Assembly: GCA_022315425.1 (NCBI GenBank) | Contig: JAIUPT010000013.1 | Coordinates: 682,001 to 746,000 of the forward strand | Length of the DNA: 64,000 nt | From: Pseudevernia furfuracea | Lineage: Eukaryota > Ascomycota > Lecanoromycetes > Lecanorales > Parmeliaceae | Reading direction: 5' to 3' | Shown: one piece after another, positions 21,520 through 32,203 of the stretch | Layout: every line of letters starts with the position of its first letter | Numbering within the stretch: position 1 is the stretch's first letter | Made by a program: the position numbers and the translations under genes | Notes under the pieces: generated by a model | The model's database searches: none | Told to the model about the DNA's origin: nothing | What the model saw: the letters and a program-made list of their open reading frames with translations, nothing else

Positions 21520-23104
21520 ATTCTAATTCTTCTTTTTATCGAGAGATAACGATTCGAATTTAATATAATAACAATCACTCGCTCGCAATCGTAACGTATC
21601 GAAAATAAAGCAGATTCATTTAACTCGTAAATTATATCGAAAGAAAAATTATAGATAATAAATCTAAACGAATTAGATTATATCTCTAACGTGAAATTCG
21701 AGAATTAAAGACAATCGATATCTATTTCGAAAGACGATGTTATCGATTTAACTTTAAACGAGCGATTGACTCAGATAACTTAACGTCGAGATCAGTTATT
21801 AAAAAGACAACAACTAAATAATATTAATAAAGAGATTAATGCTCTTTAAGAAGAAAAATCGTCAGATAAACGAGATTAAAACGATATCGAATCAAATACG
21901 TCGAATATTCGTTGTGACTTGTTATGGTCATAGCCAAGGGCATAGCCCTCCTGTCAAAGCCTTCCGCAGAAGGATGGCTCTTGCCATGCCTTGGAGAAAG
22001 GAGAGAGGCTAGGCCATGCTAAAACTAGCGTCTCTCATGTATTCTCTACAAAGGCAGGCTTCTCACATAGAATAAATCAAGACTTTTACACACTCACATG
22101 ATTCATATATCATTAAGCATTATATGACTCTTTTAATGTTCGAGCAGAATTAAAACGTTATTTAAATATTAAATTAATATATATTACAAAACGACGAAGT
22201 GTTAAATTAAAGAATCTTAATGATTATTATAATAAATCGAAATAAGAGCATCGTGACTGAATACGAGACGTCGAAGTTGTATTTATAAATATCTCAGCGT
22301 ATTTCTTGAACGATCACGATAAAATTATTTAATATATACAATATCTAGCGAGAGATCTCAAGAAATAGTAATATAACGAACGAAAAAAGAATTCGATTAA
22401 GATAAAAAACTAAGATCACTTCGTTTCTTCTCTACTTAACAAAATATAAAATTCAATTAATCGATAACTAAAGATAAATCTAATTTATACGAATACGCGA
22501 CAAAGATTATCTCAATTAGTAATTCAATTCGAGATCTATTTTTTTAGTCTTGAAATATAATTATCGTTATCGAACGAAATTTAACGAGTTATGACGTTAA
22601 TCACGAGACTTCTTTCGAAACTTTAAGACGATATTACTCGCACGAGACAAATAGTCTCAACGCGAGACGATCTTATTACTTAAATTACTCGTCTAAAGAA
22701 TACGAATAAGAGAATTAACGCACGCTTTTTATATAATAAACGAGATATAAATAATATCGATTCGAATACGAATTAAAGAAGAAACAAAGAAAACGAGAAA
22801 AAAAACAAATTTAATAATAACGAACGAACGACGTAATCTCGTAAGAATAAAAAAGCGAATATCTCGCGTCGTTTAAACGAAGACGAATTTCGAGATAAAA
22901 CGTCGAAAAGCAAGAAGCATCTAAAGATAATCGAATACTATAACTATTATAAGAAGAGACATTACGTAAACGAATATCAATAACTTAAGATAGACGACGT
23001 TAATCGTATATCTATCGATAACGTTAAAAATATTAATATTTATATTATCGAGTTATCTTCGTCGAGAAAAGAAAGACTCTCGTCGAAGACTTCTTAATAA
23101 CGAG
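21520..23104 (+). pseudogene. Gypsy-B copy A Gag remnant (interrupted by a solo LTR)
   Basis: Collinear with the Gag start of copy B (34495-35870) but full of stops. The zinc knuckle near 22936-22980, reading YYNYYKKRHYVNEY, has lost its cysteines to tyrosine. It ends at ACGAG (23100-23104), the target of the BIR element. Confidence 0.75.
21920..22124. mobile_element. Solo LTR, 205 bp, target TGACT
   Basis: A non-RIPed insert starting TGTTATGG and ending CATTATA, flanked by TGACT (21915-21919, 22125-22129). The empty site with a single TGACT is seen in Gypsy-B copy B at 34890-34894. No matching LTR element is present elsewhere in the window. Confidence 0.82.
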
Positions 23105-23296
23105 TGTAAGGACCGTACTGTGGTGATAACCGTAGTGTAGTATGTAACGAAGATAACAAGCTAAGGAGCAACTATGTACTGGGAGGGAAGCCATATATGT
23201 ATGGCTGAGTGAACCTGCCAAGACACTAGGCCCGATAGGGCTAGCGTAGGTGTCAAGGGTACGAGGTGTCAAGGGACGCAGGGTACGCTCGTAACA
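23105..23296 (-). repeat. 3' LTR of the BIR-Gag element
   Basis: 192 bp, identical to 25778-25969. In the minus orientation it runs from TGTTACGAG to CCTTACA. It contains a doubled GTGTCAAGGG motif. Confidence 0.92.
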
Positions 23297-23309
23297 CTAC
23301 TCCCCCCCC

Positions 23310-24067
23310 GAAGAAGCACTGGTCCCCAGTGCGGAAGAAAAGAAGAAAAGAAGAAGAAAAACAAACGCCATGCATGCTTGGTCGCTGAAAAATCATAAAA
23401 ACAAAGAACTTTTGGCCCTAGCGCTCGCTTTCTTCTTGCGGCGGTGATGTTGATCCCAATTTGGTGACGTCTTGGCGATGCCATGTCGCTAGCATGACGT
23501 CATGCGGTGGCAGGGGTTCAGGAATGGCCTCCATTGGTGAAGAATTGAAGAAATGGTGGCCAAGAAGGTGTTTTGCCATGCAGCAGCCATTTGATATTCG
23601 AATTTCGGGCAGAGAAGAAATCCAGAAATGAAGGCCTGTGATTGGCTGAGGCCTTCCGAACCGCCCGAACCTTAAACCTTAAATCAATATCAAATGGTTT
23701 TGGCGCAGTGTTCTCCTTGCGGCCAATTTCATCGAGGGCGACGACGTCATCAACAACATGCTTCGGGCCTTCGGCTATGGCGTCGTCGACAGTCATAGGC
23801 CATATCTCGAGAGGAGGCGAAGAAGGTAGCTGTTATATGGTGTTGTTGTTGAATATCAAGTCGCTGAGCACCCGTTTTTTGCCATGATGAAAAATGAAGT
23901 CTTGGCGCTCTTCTGAAATGGTCTGGAGTCGCTGAAAAACACCATGTCCGAGGTTTGATCGGATCGTATGTTGATTTGATTGCGCTAAACCCGATTTGGC
24001 GCCCGTGGAACTTCTCATATAAATCCTTGACTGTGAGTATGGGAAGAACGGTCCTGGAATAAGTAAT
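23310..24067 (-). other. 3' untranslated or unrecognised part of the BIR-Gag element
   Basis: Two minus-strand frames (24099-23833, 23796-23518) are open but not similar to anything I know. The sequence has normal composition. A perfect short hairpin CACTGG/CCAGTG is at 23317-23331. Splicing from the upstream gene into these frames is possible but not shown. Confidence 0.4.
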
Positions 24068-25228
24068 TCATGTGGATTTGACTGATTTGAGAGGTGCATA
24101 GCGCATGTAGAGGTCAGTCACTGTAAGGTAATTTTTTGATGTTGATGCAGATGGCTGGTACATCGGAGGCGGGATTGTAGAACGATATTCCGGCGGAGAT
24201 GTTGCCGGGCAAGGTGTAGAGATTCTAGATGATGATGGGTAAGAGATCTCAGCTGAAGGAGTAGTGCTCTCAGCGGGGGTGAGCGCTGAGAGACTAGATT
24301 TATGAGGCGCTATGCTCTTGATGAGAGATGATTGCTGACATTCTCGATTGCGGAGGTGCTCATGTAGCTGATTCTTTGACTCGAAGGTTCTCTCGCAGTG
24401 CTTGCACGAGGTCTTGTTGCAGGTGATCATTTGACTATGACTTAGTAGTCGGCTGATGAAGGAGAATGCAGCTGAGCAAACAGTGCATTTGTGATATTCT
24501 TGAGACATTTGCGGAGCTGGTTTTGAAGTCTCTTGTGCAGTCGATTTGAAAGGTTCTTGCGAAGCCGGGAGAGGTTTTTCGAATTTGACTGTCAAAATCT
24601 TCATGTACTTGGTGAGAATTACATCTTTTAGTTGAATGCTTTGACTTCATATAAATGCATAATCACGAAGACATTTGAAAAGTAGCTCTGTGACATCAAC
24701 CTCGCGATATCGGTTCGCACACTGTAGAATATGCTCGGCGAACTTGTTGATGTTATGATATAGACGGAGTTCCGGAAAGTCATACTGCAGCGAAGGATCA
24801 AAGAAGGCTAGGTCTCGAGGTGTGGGAGTAGGTTTTTGAGCTTCTTTCTGAGCAGCTTGTTGAGCAGCTTTGTGAGCTTCTTGAGCTTCTTTATGAGCAG
24901 CTTTGCGAGCTTCTTTCTCAGCAGCTTCTTGAGCTTCCTCGGCTTGAATACTTAATTTGGGAGCGTCGAGAATCGTTTTCACCCAGTCTCGTCTCATTTT
25001 TATGGCAGAGGCACATTTGGGCGATCGGCGTAGATGCTGTATGAGTGCGTTATCGTCTTCTTTCCAGCTGTCAAGATTGATCGCACAATCGTTGCATTGT
25101 ACATTATCATGACATTCTTTTGTAGGGGCATAGACGAATGCAGCCGCGGCAAATTCTTTTGGTTGCGGAAATGAAAAGGTATGTGGCCAAGAAGAGAATG
25201 TAGCGAGTCGTTCTTCGTAGGACTTCAT
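24068..25228 (-). pseudogene. BIR-Gag-C2HC protein of the young LTR element, one in-frame TGA
   Basis: One frame from ATG 25228 to stop 24068, 387 codons long, broken only by TGA at 24649-24647 (tryptophan is the likely original in AFI-W). N-terminal BIR domain, residues 7-78: RLATFSSWP, then AAAAFVY, then zinc ligands C45, C48, H65 and C72 with exact BIR spacing C-x2-C-x16-H-x6-C. Residues 95-135 are an Ala/Gln/Glu coiled coil. A Gag-like block follows (FDPSLQYDFPELRLYHNINK, CANRYREVDVTELLFKCLRD). After the TGA come two C-x2-C-x12-H-x5-C fingers (KCTVCSAAF, CKHCERTFESKNQLHEHLR) and a tail with YLTVTDLYMRYAPLK. BIR domains are known from IAP and survivin proteins; here the domain sits on a retroelement capsid-type protein. 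Function is unknown. Confidence 0.82.
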
Positions 25229-25503
25229 GATTAATCGAGTACTCAGTTAAGAGGTCGATTTGTGAGGGGGAGGGATGTGAGAGGGAGGGAGTTTCGTAGA
25301 AATTGGAGCGGAGCACTTTCTTTCTCCTGGCGCGCTTGACCAAGGCAAGGGTAAGGATCTGATGTACGGAGGCGACAGGCGAGTTTGGTATGTGGTTTTT
25401 CTGCCGCTGAGATTGAGTTCTTTGATGTTGAGAAGGGTGGTGTTGAGAATATTCTAGATTTCGGTGTTAAGAATCGGGTAGCACTTTCTTTCTCCTGGCG
25501 TGC

Positions 25504-25743
25504 TTAACCAAGGCAAGGGTAAGGATCTAATGTATGGAGTTGCGGGCGGAGAAGACTTGTTTTTTTGAAAAGAATGTAGCAAGCTGAGTTCTTGTCCGCT
25601 TGAGTTGCCACGAAGAATGTAGGTGTTCTGAGGGGTATTCTTTGGTTGAAGAAGGTTTCTTCGCGGCTGAAGGCCTGGTTGACTGTTGGATTCAGTCCAT
25701 GTGCCTTCCTGACAACTGGTGGTTGGAACATGTATGAAGACAC
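25504..25743 (-). CDS. Short ORF in the leader of the BIR-Gag element, unrecognised
   Basis: 79 codons starting 35 bp inside the 5' LTR on the sense (minus) strand. I recognise no family. A block TAACCAAGGCAAGGGTAAGG near 25506 recurs at 25338 (same strand), so the leader contains an internal duplication of about 166-bp period (also CACTTTCTTTCTCCTGGCG). It may be leader RNA rather than protein. Confidence 0.3.
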   Translation of the reverse strand: MSSYMFQPPVVRKAHGLNPTVNQAFSREETFFNQRIPLRTPTFFVATQADKNSACYILFKKTSLLRPQLHTLDPYPCLG

Positions 25744-25969
25744 GCCCCGGTAGGGGTTTGGAATGAGCTTGTTATAGTGTAAGGACCGTACTGTGGTGAT
25801 AACCGTAGTGTAGTATGTAACGAAGATAACAAGCTAAGGAGCAACTATGTACTGGGAGGGAAGCCATATATGTATGGCTGAGTGAACCTGCCAAGACACT
25901 AGGCCCGATAGGGCTAGCGTAGGTGTCAAGGGTACGAGGTGTCAAGGGACGCAGGGTACGCTCGTAACA

Positions 25970-27848
25970 ACGAGAGCATAATAAGAAGTTATTTTAATAC
26001 TTAATATAATTTTTTCAAAAAAGGTGATTATAGAAGATCGAGAAGTAATTTTAATATCGACTTCGATATAATTTAATAACGAAATCGAAGTTAATATAAT
26101 TGATTAACGCTTTATTCTCGAATATAATCTCGAATTAGTCGAAGCGTCTTTGTTAAGTGTCAAATAAATAAATAATAATACGATCTTTTGTTATATCGTC
26201 TATCTTGTATACTATGTATTATAAAATAATTGAAGTTATATAAAGCGATATTCGTATATCTTTTATATTATCGTAAAAGAAGATAATTTATTTTTTATAT
26301 TAAGACTATTAACATTAACAAATAAAGATATCGTAATTAAAATTACTAAGAGAATCTAACGCTTTAATATCGATATGTATACGTATAAAATACTTTTATT
26401 TTAAGATTTTATTAACGCATTAAAGGGAGAAAAGTTAATATATACTTTAGTGATTATAAATATTTTTAATGCGTTAACAAGAAAATATCACATTAACGAA
26501 GTCTTAACGAATATATTATAATTATAAATCGTAGACGTTATCTTAAAATTGTCAGAGAAATTACGCGAATATGAAGACATATTTTTAATTAAAGAAGTCG
26601 ATCGACTCTCGTCGCACGAAGAACGTGATTATGTTATTAAGACTATAATAAAATTATTATTTGATTCATTATATAATCTATTTAACATCGAGTTAGCGAC
26701 ATTAAGAATATATTTAAACGATATCTTAATAAAAGACTAAATTTAGTATTCAACGAGCTCAGTAGAGTCTCTTATTCTTTTTATATTAAAAAAGAATAAC
26801 GACTTACGACTATATATCGACTATCGAGAATTAAATAAAGTTACGATAAAAAATCGTTATTCTTTATCTTTGATTAGTGAGACTCTAAATCGTTTAAATA
26901 AAGTTAAGAAATTCACAAAATTGAATCTTAAGAATATATATTATCGTATTCGAATTCGTAAGAACGATGAGTGAAAGACTGCGTTTCGTACGCGTTATAA
27001 TCACTTTAAGTACTTGATAATATTATTTGATCTAATCAACGTCTCTGCGACCTTTCAGACTTATATTAATAAGTCGTTAACGAATCTAATTAACAATTTT
27101 TATATTGTTTATCTTAACGATATTTTAATTTATTCGAGTTCGTAAGAAGAACATTTGAATCATATTAAATAAGTTTTAAGAGATTAAGACGTTTTAGTTT
27201 ATACGTAAGTTTAAAGAAATGCGAGTTCTTTATTATAGAAGTCGAATTTCTAGACTTTATAATATTCATTGATAACGTCGTAATAAACAAACGTAGAATG
27301 AAAACAATTTAGAAGTAATCGAGATCTAAGTTCTTTCATAAAATATAGATCTTTTTAAACTTTATAAATTTTTATCGAAGATTTATTTATTATTACTCTT
27401 AAATTATTAAATCACTTATAAACTTATTAAAGAGAAGTATTAAAAGAATTAAAATAAAATCTTTTAACTAATCTATTAAGACGAAGAAGACATTTCGATA
27501 ACTTTACGAAGTCTTTATAAAAGCGTCTCTTCTATATCACTTTAATTTAGAACTTCTTATTAGAGTGAAGACTAATACTTTAGATTTCGACTTAATAGAC
27601 ATTTTGATTCAATTATAAAATAACAATAAGCAATAATACTTAGTTATATTTTATTCTCGAAAAATGATTTCTATAGAGCGAAATTATGAGATTTATAATT
27701 AAAAGCTACTCGTTATTATAACGATCTTCAAATAATAACGTTATTATTTAAAAGAGAGTTTTTATTCTATGAAAGTACTTACGAATCATAATAATCTAAA
27801 GTACTTTATGAGAATAACGAATTTAAATAAACGATAGATTAAATAAAC
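25970..27848 (+). pseudogene. Gypsy-B copy A protease and reverse transcriptase remnant
   Basis: Collinear with 35870-37735 of copy B. Readable: SEKLREYEDIFLIKEVDRLS (26549-26740 frame), then the DYRELNKVT and DILIYSS parts of the reverse transcriptase, then RNase H. TGG codons have become TGA/TAG. It ends at the solo LTR target TAAAC. Confidence 0.8.
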
Positions 27849-28036
27849 TGTCAGGACCAGTACAGAGTCAAGTCATGTAGGTGTATAGAATAAGACAACT
27901 AGATGAGGAGCAACTATGGACTGGGAGGGAGGGCCATATATGTATGGCGGAGTGAACCTGCCAAGACACGCTAAGCCTAAAAGGGAAGTGTCAAAGGAAG
28001 GCATGTGTCAAAGGGATGCGGGGTACGCTCGTAACA
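27849..28036 (-). mobile_element. Solo LTR of the BIR-Gag element family, divergent subfamily
   Basis: 188 bp, non-RIPed, sharing long blocks with the 192-bp LTRs (GAGCAACTATG, CTGGGAGGGA, CCATATATGTATGGC, GAGTGAACCTGCCAAGACAC, GGGGTACGCTCGTAACA) and the same ends. Target duplications TAAAC (27844-27848) and TAAGC (28037-28041) differ by one transition. The empty site is collinear in copy B near 37741-37760. Confidence 0.88.
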
Positions 28037-31030
28037 TAAGCAATGAAGTTATCGATATTTAATTTTTTTATTACACACAGATTAGAGAAAACAAATTTAG
28101 TCGATATATTATTAAGACGATCTAATTATAAAAGTGAAAATGAATCGTTAAATCGACTGTTATCAACGTTATAACAGAAATTGACAGCGATAAAAGATTT
28201 AATAAGTCTCATATTTGTTATTATTCGAATAACGTATAAATAAGATAAGAGTTATAAACATACGAAGCGTAGCTTAAACGTTAAGTCTCTCTTTATAATA
28301 TATAGTTTAGACGTAAATATATAATATAATTTAATAATTAACAATAAAAAAGAAGTAATTACTTAAAAGATAACACTTATAAATTTGATAACAGCTGCAA
28401 TTCAAGAGACTTATCTTAATATTATATATTCTTTAAGACTTAAAAAATCTTCAATTGCGAGAGCAGAGAATTCAAACGAGATGTTTATTTAAAATATACG
28501 TAACGTAGCTATTGCGTAGCTTAATTCTATTATTAAGACTATTAATTATAAATAGCTCGTTTCACGCTTAATAGCTCACATTATAATAATAAGCGAAACG
28601 ATATATAATCTTAGTAACAAGTTCATCTTCGAGCTTATTAAAGCACTTTAGTTAAAAGACTCTTACGTTTAATAGCGAAGAGAAGATAAAGCGCAAAATA
28701 AGCGAAAGAATAATATCGAAGTTTAAATATAAGATAGTTAGAGACTATTAAAATATAAGAACATGTTATACGTTCTCGAAGAGACTTCCATTCGCGAAGA
28801 GCTATTAAGACGTTATTATAACGATTTCTTAACGAGATATTTCGATATCGATAAGACACTAAAATTGATAACTAAAAAATACTATTAAGATAATATTAAG
28901 ACAGACGTAAAATTATATATAAATATATGTGATATCTGTTAGAGAGTGAAGATAAAGCGATATCGTTTATATGACGAGCTAAATACGCTTTCTTAATCAA
29001 GTCGTTCTTAAAAAGAAATTACGATGAATTTCATTATGAATCTTTCTTTAAGTCGACGCAAAGACTGCGTTTACGATACGATTCTTATAATCGTCGATAG
29101 ATATATTAAAATAATAAAATATCTATTAATTATAAAGAAAATTAATATCTTTGATCTCGAACAGTTATTTATAAAAGAAATCTTTCTTCGATTTGACTTA
29201 TTAAAAGATATAATCATCGATCGTGATTCTATATTTATAAGTACGTTTTGATTATAAATCTATTATCAAATAAAGATAAAACGTAGACTAAGCATTATCT
29301 TTTATTCTTAAATTAATAATCAAATCGAACGATAAAATCAAATCTTAAAATATTATCTTCGAGTTTTTTGTAACGAGCAACAAAATAATTAAGCGAATCT
29401 CTTATTTATAATTAAATATATTTATCAATAAAGTTAATATAAGACGTTAAATTATAGTTTATTTTATATAATGTATAATTACAATCTCGACTTCGAATTA
29501 AAAATCGAGAACGATTCTTCTTAAGAGAAGATATTAATAGCGAAAGAACGTATAAAAGAAATTTATACGTTACGAGAAGAGCTTACGAAACGTTAATAAA
29601 AAGTATTCGAATTATAAGCGAAGACGTATAACAAAAAGTATTAAATATAATTCTTTCAGAAAGAAGACTTGATAATGTTATTAATTAAGAATCTCAAACA
29701 AAAACGATCAAATAAAAAGCTTTCGAATAAGATAATTGATTTATTTATTATTCGGAATGTCGTAGATAAGTAAACTTATCGATTAATACTTTTATTAATC
29801 TATCGCATATATAACGTTTTTTATATATTATTATTAGAACTCTATCGTCGTAGAGATAATAATACGATGTTAATATATATAGTAACGAAATTAATAAATA
29901 ATAAAAAAGAATAAAAAATCGAAAAGATCTTAAATAAGCGAAAGCGTAAGAGTGAGATAAAATATCTTATTCGTTAAGCTAAGTATTTTTATAAGTATAA
30001 TTAGTGAATATTAGAGAAAGATATAAAATATTTATAAAAGTTATAAGACGCTTTCGAAAAGTTAAAGAAGCGAAGACGAAGAGTACGATAGATATATAAG
30101 AAATAATATCTCGAAGAGTAACGATTTTAAAATTATTCGAAGATATCGTAATTAAAAAAAGGTGTTCAAAGATCAAAGAGAATCGAAAAAATTCAATTTA
30201 TAAGTAGCGCAGAGTATATCTATTATATCTAATTCAAAGATTAGACGCATTAAAGATATCGACGTAAGATTAGATTACTTCGTCTCTTACATTATCTCGT
30301 CTTCGTTTATTTAATTTCTTTCGTTATTATTCTTATTTTCGTTCTTCTTCTTCTCGTCGTTCGTATCAATTTTTAAATAATAATATTCATATTTAATTTC
30401 TTTAATTCTTTAGCTCTAGCTACGACGAAATTAAAGAGAGAGACGACGAAAGACGTAGAGAAGACGAAGACTTCGTCGAGAAAAGACGATTCGAAGACGT
30501 CAATCTCGTCTACGAAGACTTCGTTTTTATCGTTATTATCGTTATCAACTTCGCGATTACGATTTTTATTGTTATTACTACTGTTACTGTTACTGCTACT
30601 ATTAATATCGTCGTTAATATCGTTCTTCGTCGACGAGAAAGAATTATCAGACGTCTAAGACGTCTTTAGATTTATAAGAAATAGACTCGTCTAGCGAATC
30701 GTTAGCGCAGCTATTACGTGCTTAAAACGTCTATTGAACGTAAAAAATATATATTCTCAATCGAAGAACATCGTAGATACTCTTTAAAGTCGTATTAATT
30801 CGTCGAAGCGACTTAACTTAATTTAATTAAATTATTAATGCGTTTGACTTTTTCTTTTTTCTTAAGACGATTCTAAACTCGCTTATTGCGAGATAACTCG
30901 ATATTAAAGACTTTTATATAGATAGTCAAAAACGACTCGTTAACATATTATGAATACTTATGCATTCACTCGCGGCGAATAATGCGCTCGCGATAGACGC
31001 GACGTCGTAAAAGATTATTCGTTAGATATC
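28037..31030 (+). pseudogene. Gypsy-B copy A RNase H, integrase and chromodomain remnant
   Basis: Collinear with 37745-40500 of copy B. Integrase zinc region and core are recognisable (29024-29251 frame with YDTILIIVDRYIKIIKYL), as is a chromodomain near 29920-30060. From about 30240 on the sequence is the 3' non-coding part. Ends at the solo LTR target ATATC (31026-31030). Confidence 0.75.
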
Positions 31031-31198
31031 TGTTAGAGTCTAGACGTGATATCGGAGTGATATATGATGTGTTCTAGAATAAATAGAATATTAAGTATAA
31101 AGATGTCTATGTACAGTGAAATGCTGAAGGTATCATGGTGCGTCAAGATTACTAGCCGAGTAGGGCTGAGCTAGTAGAGCTGGTCTGAAATCATGACA
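31031..31198. mobile_element. Solo LTR, 168 bp, target ATATC
   Basis: Starts TGTTAGAG, ends CATGACA, flanked by ATATC (31026-31030, 31199-31203). Non-RIPed. The empty site with a single ATATC is present in the inverted Gypsy-B copy C near 53140-53146. Confidence 0.85.
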
Positions 31199-31527
31199 AT
31201 ATCGAATTTCTCACGCAGATAGAATCTTGAATTGAGATCAATAGATGCTTTAGCTATATTTGAATTATAAACTATATATGTTTATATACGAACTCGTAAT
31301 CGATTCGCAGATCGACGTAGTGAGCGCACTTTCATAATATTCTTTTTATCTTTATAAAAATAATATTATAACTATTCGAGATATGTTAATCTACTATTCG
31401 AAGACAATAATAATAAAAGTTTTTAGTTAACGTCTTCACTCGCACGAAGAATCGATTAACAATATTATAAAAATAAGATTATAAACGTATTAGAAACGTA
31501 CGCGAAATTACGATTAATTTAATTTAT
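31199..31527 (+). other. Gypsy-B copy A 3' non-coding part
   Basis: Collinear with copy C (52840-53140, inverted). No frame. Last five bases TTTAT are the target of the mini-element. Confidence 0.7.
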
Positions 31528-31849
31528 TATTAGAATTAGTATCTAAATAGGATATCTGAGACTGTCAAGCGCAGACACCCTCGAGGTCAGCTTTTTTAGC
31601 TGAGTTGCTAACAATAGTGTCTGCGCTTTGATTTCAGAGTCGATCTAGTCGATCACCTCGGAGCGCAATTGAGGAAGCCTAGCCTAAATGACTAGTCGAG
31701 GGTGAAACGCTTAGTCTATGAGAGTCGAGGTTCGAAACTCTAGAAGGTCAGAAATGAACTTTTTCAGAGGGAAAAATTGAAATTCCAGAGGGCTTCGAAG
31801 TCAAAAAACGGCTCGAAGAATTCCATTACCGAGGCAAAAATGAATAATT

Positions 31850-32203
31850 TCGGGCAGGACGCCCTATTCAAATAAATCTTTCGGGCAAAATGCCCTGTAC
31901 AAAAAGACCCGCCACGGGCAAGAAGCCCCGAAAGCATCGGGCACGGGCACGAGACCCTGGGTGATCCCCTTGAAATGCCGAAATGGCATGAATCTAAAGC
32001 ATTCAGGCCGGGCAAGAAGCCCTGAAAAGCCCCGAAGAATTCGGGCAGAAGTCCCCAAAAATGGGGCCAGCTGTAATGCGCTATGGCGGGGCCACAGGCC
32101 TGGAATGAGTGAAGAAATCTCATTCCCGCGAGAAGTCCCTAAAGAATCTGAGCAAGTGAGAGTTTCAGAAAAGTGAACCTTGGAACTTCGGGCAAGAAGC
32201 CCT
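31850..32203 (+). repeat. Array of GGGC-loop-GCCC hairpins in the mini-element
   Basis: Six related units, consensus TTCGGGCAAGAAGCCCTGAA: 31850-31864, 31881-31895, 31914-31928, 32008-32022, 32041-32056 and 32188-32202. Each can fold as a 4-7 bp stem with a 5-nt A-rich loop. Loops vary more than stems. Open frames exist on both strands (31961-32176 plus, 32123-31764 minus) without known similarity. Confidence 0.65.

Larger units (their letters stand above)
23105..25969 (-). mobile_element. Young non-autonomous LTR element encoding a BIR-Gag protein
   Basis: Two identical 192-bp LTRs (23105-23296, 25778-25969) and an exact 5-bp target duplication ACGAG (23100-23104, 25970-25974). The interior shows no RIP. 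All signals agree on minus-strand orientation. The polypurine tract GGGGGGGGAGTAG abuts the 3' LTR (23297-23309). The presumed primer site (25766-25775, two bases inside the 5' LTR) is a 10-nt match, ATAACAAGCT on the minus strand, to the complement of an LTR segment at 25826-25835, as in Tf1-type self-priming. No reverse transcriptase, integrase or protease is present, so it must be moved by another element. Confidence 0.88.

Noticed and set aside
24068..25228. Host IAP/survivin gene
   Set aside because: The BIR frame lies wholly between identical LTRs with a perfect target duplication and is followed by Gag-like and finger parts, so it belongs to the mobile element.
31725..31745. tRNA T-arm (GGTTCGAAACT) in the mini-element
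   Set aside because: A short B-box-like match with a small hairpin, but no D arm or acceptor stem around it; the self-complementary primer site explains the element better.
31764..32176. Protein-coding genes on both strands of the mini-element interior
   Set aside because: Overlapping antisense frames without similarity; the hairpin repeat explains the base pattern.
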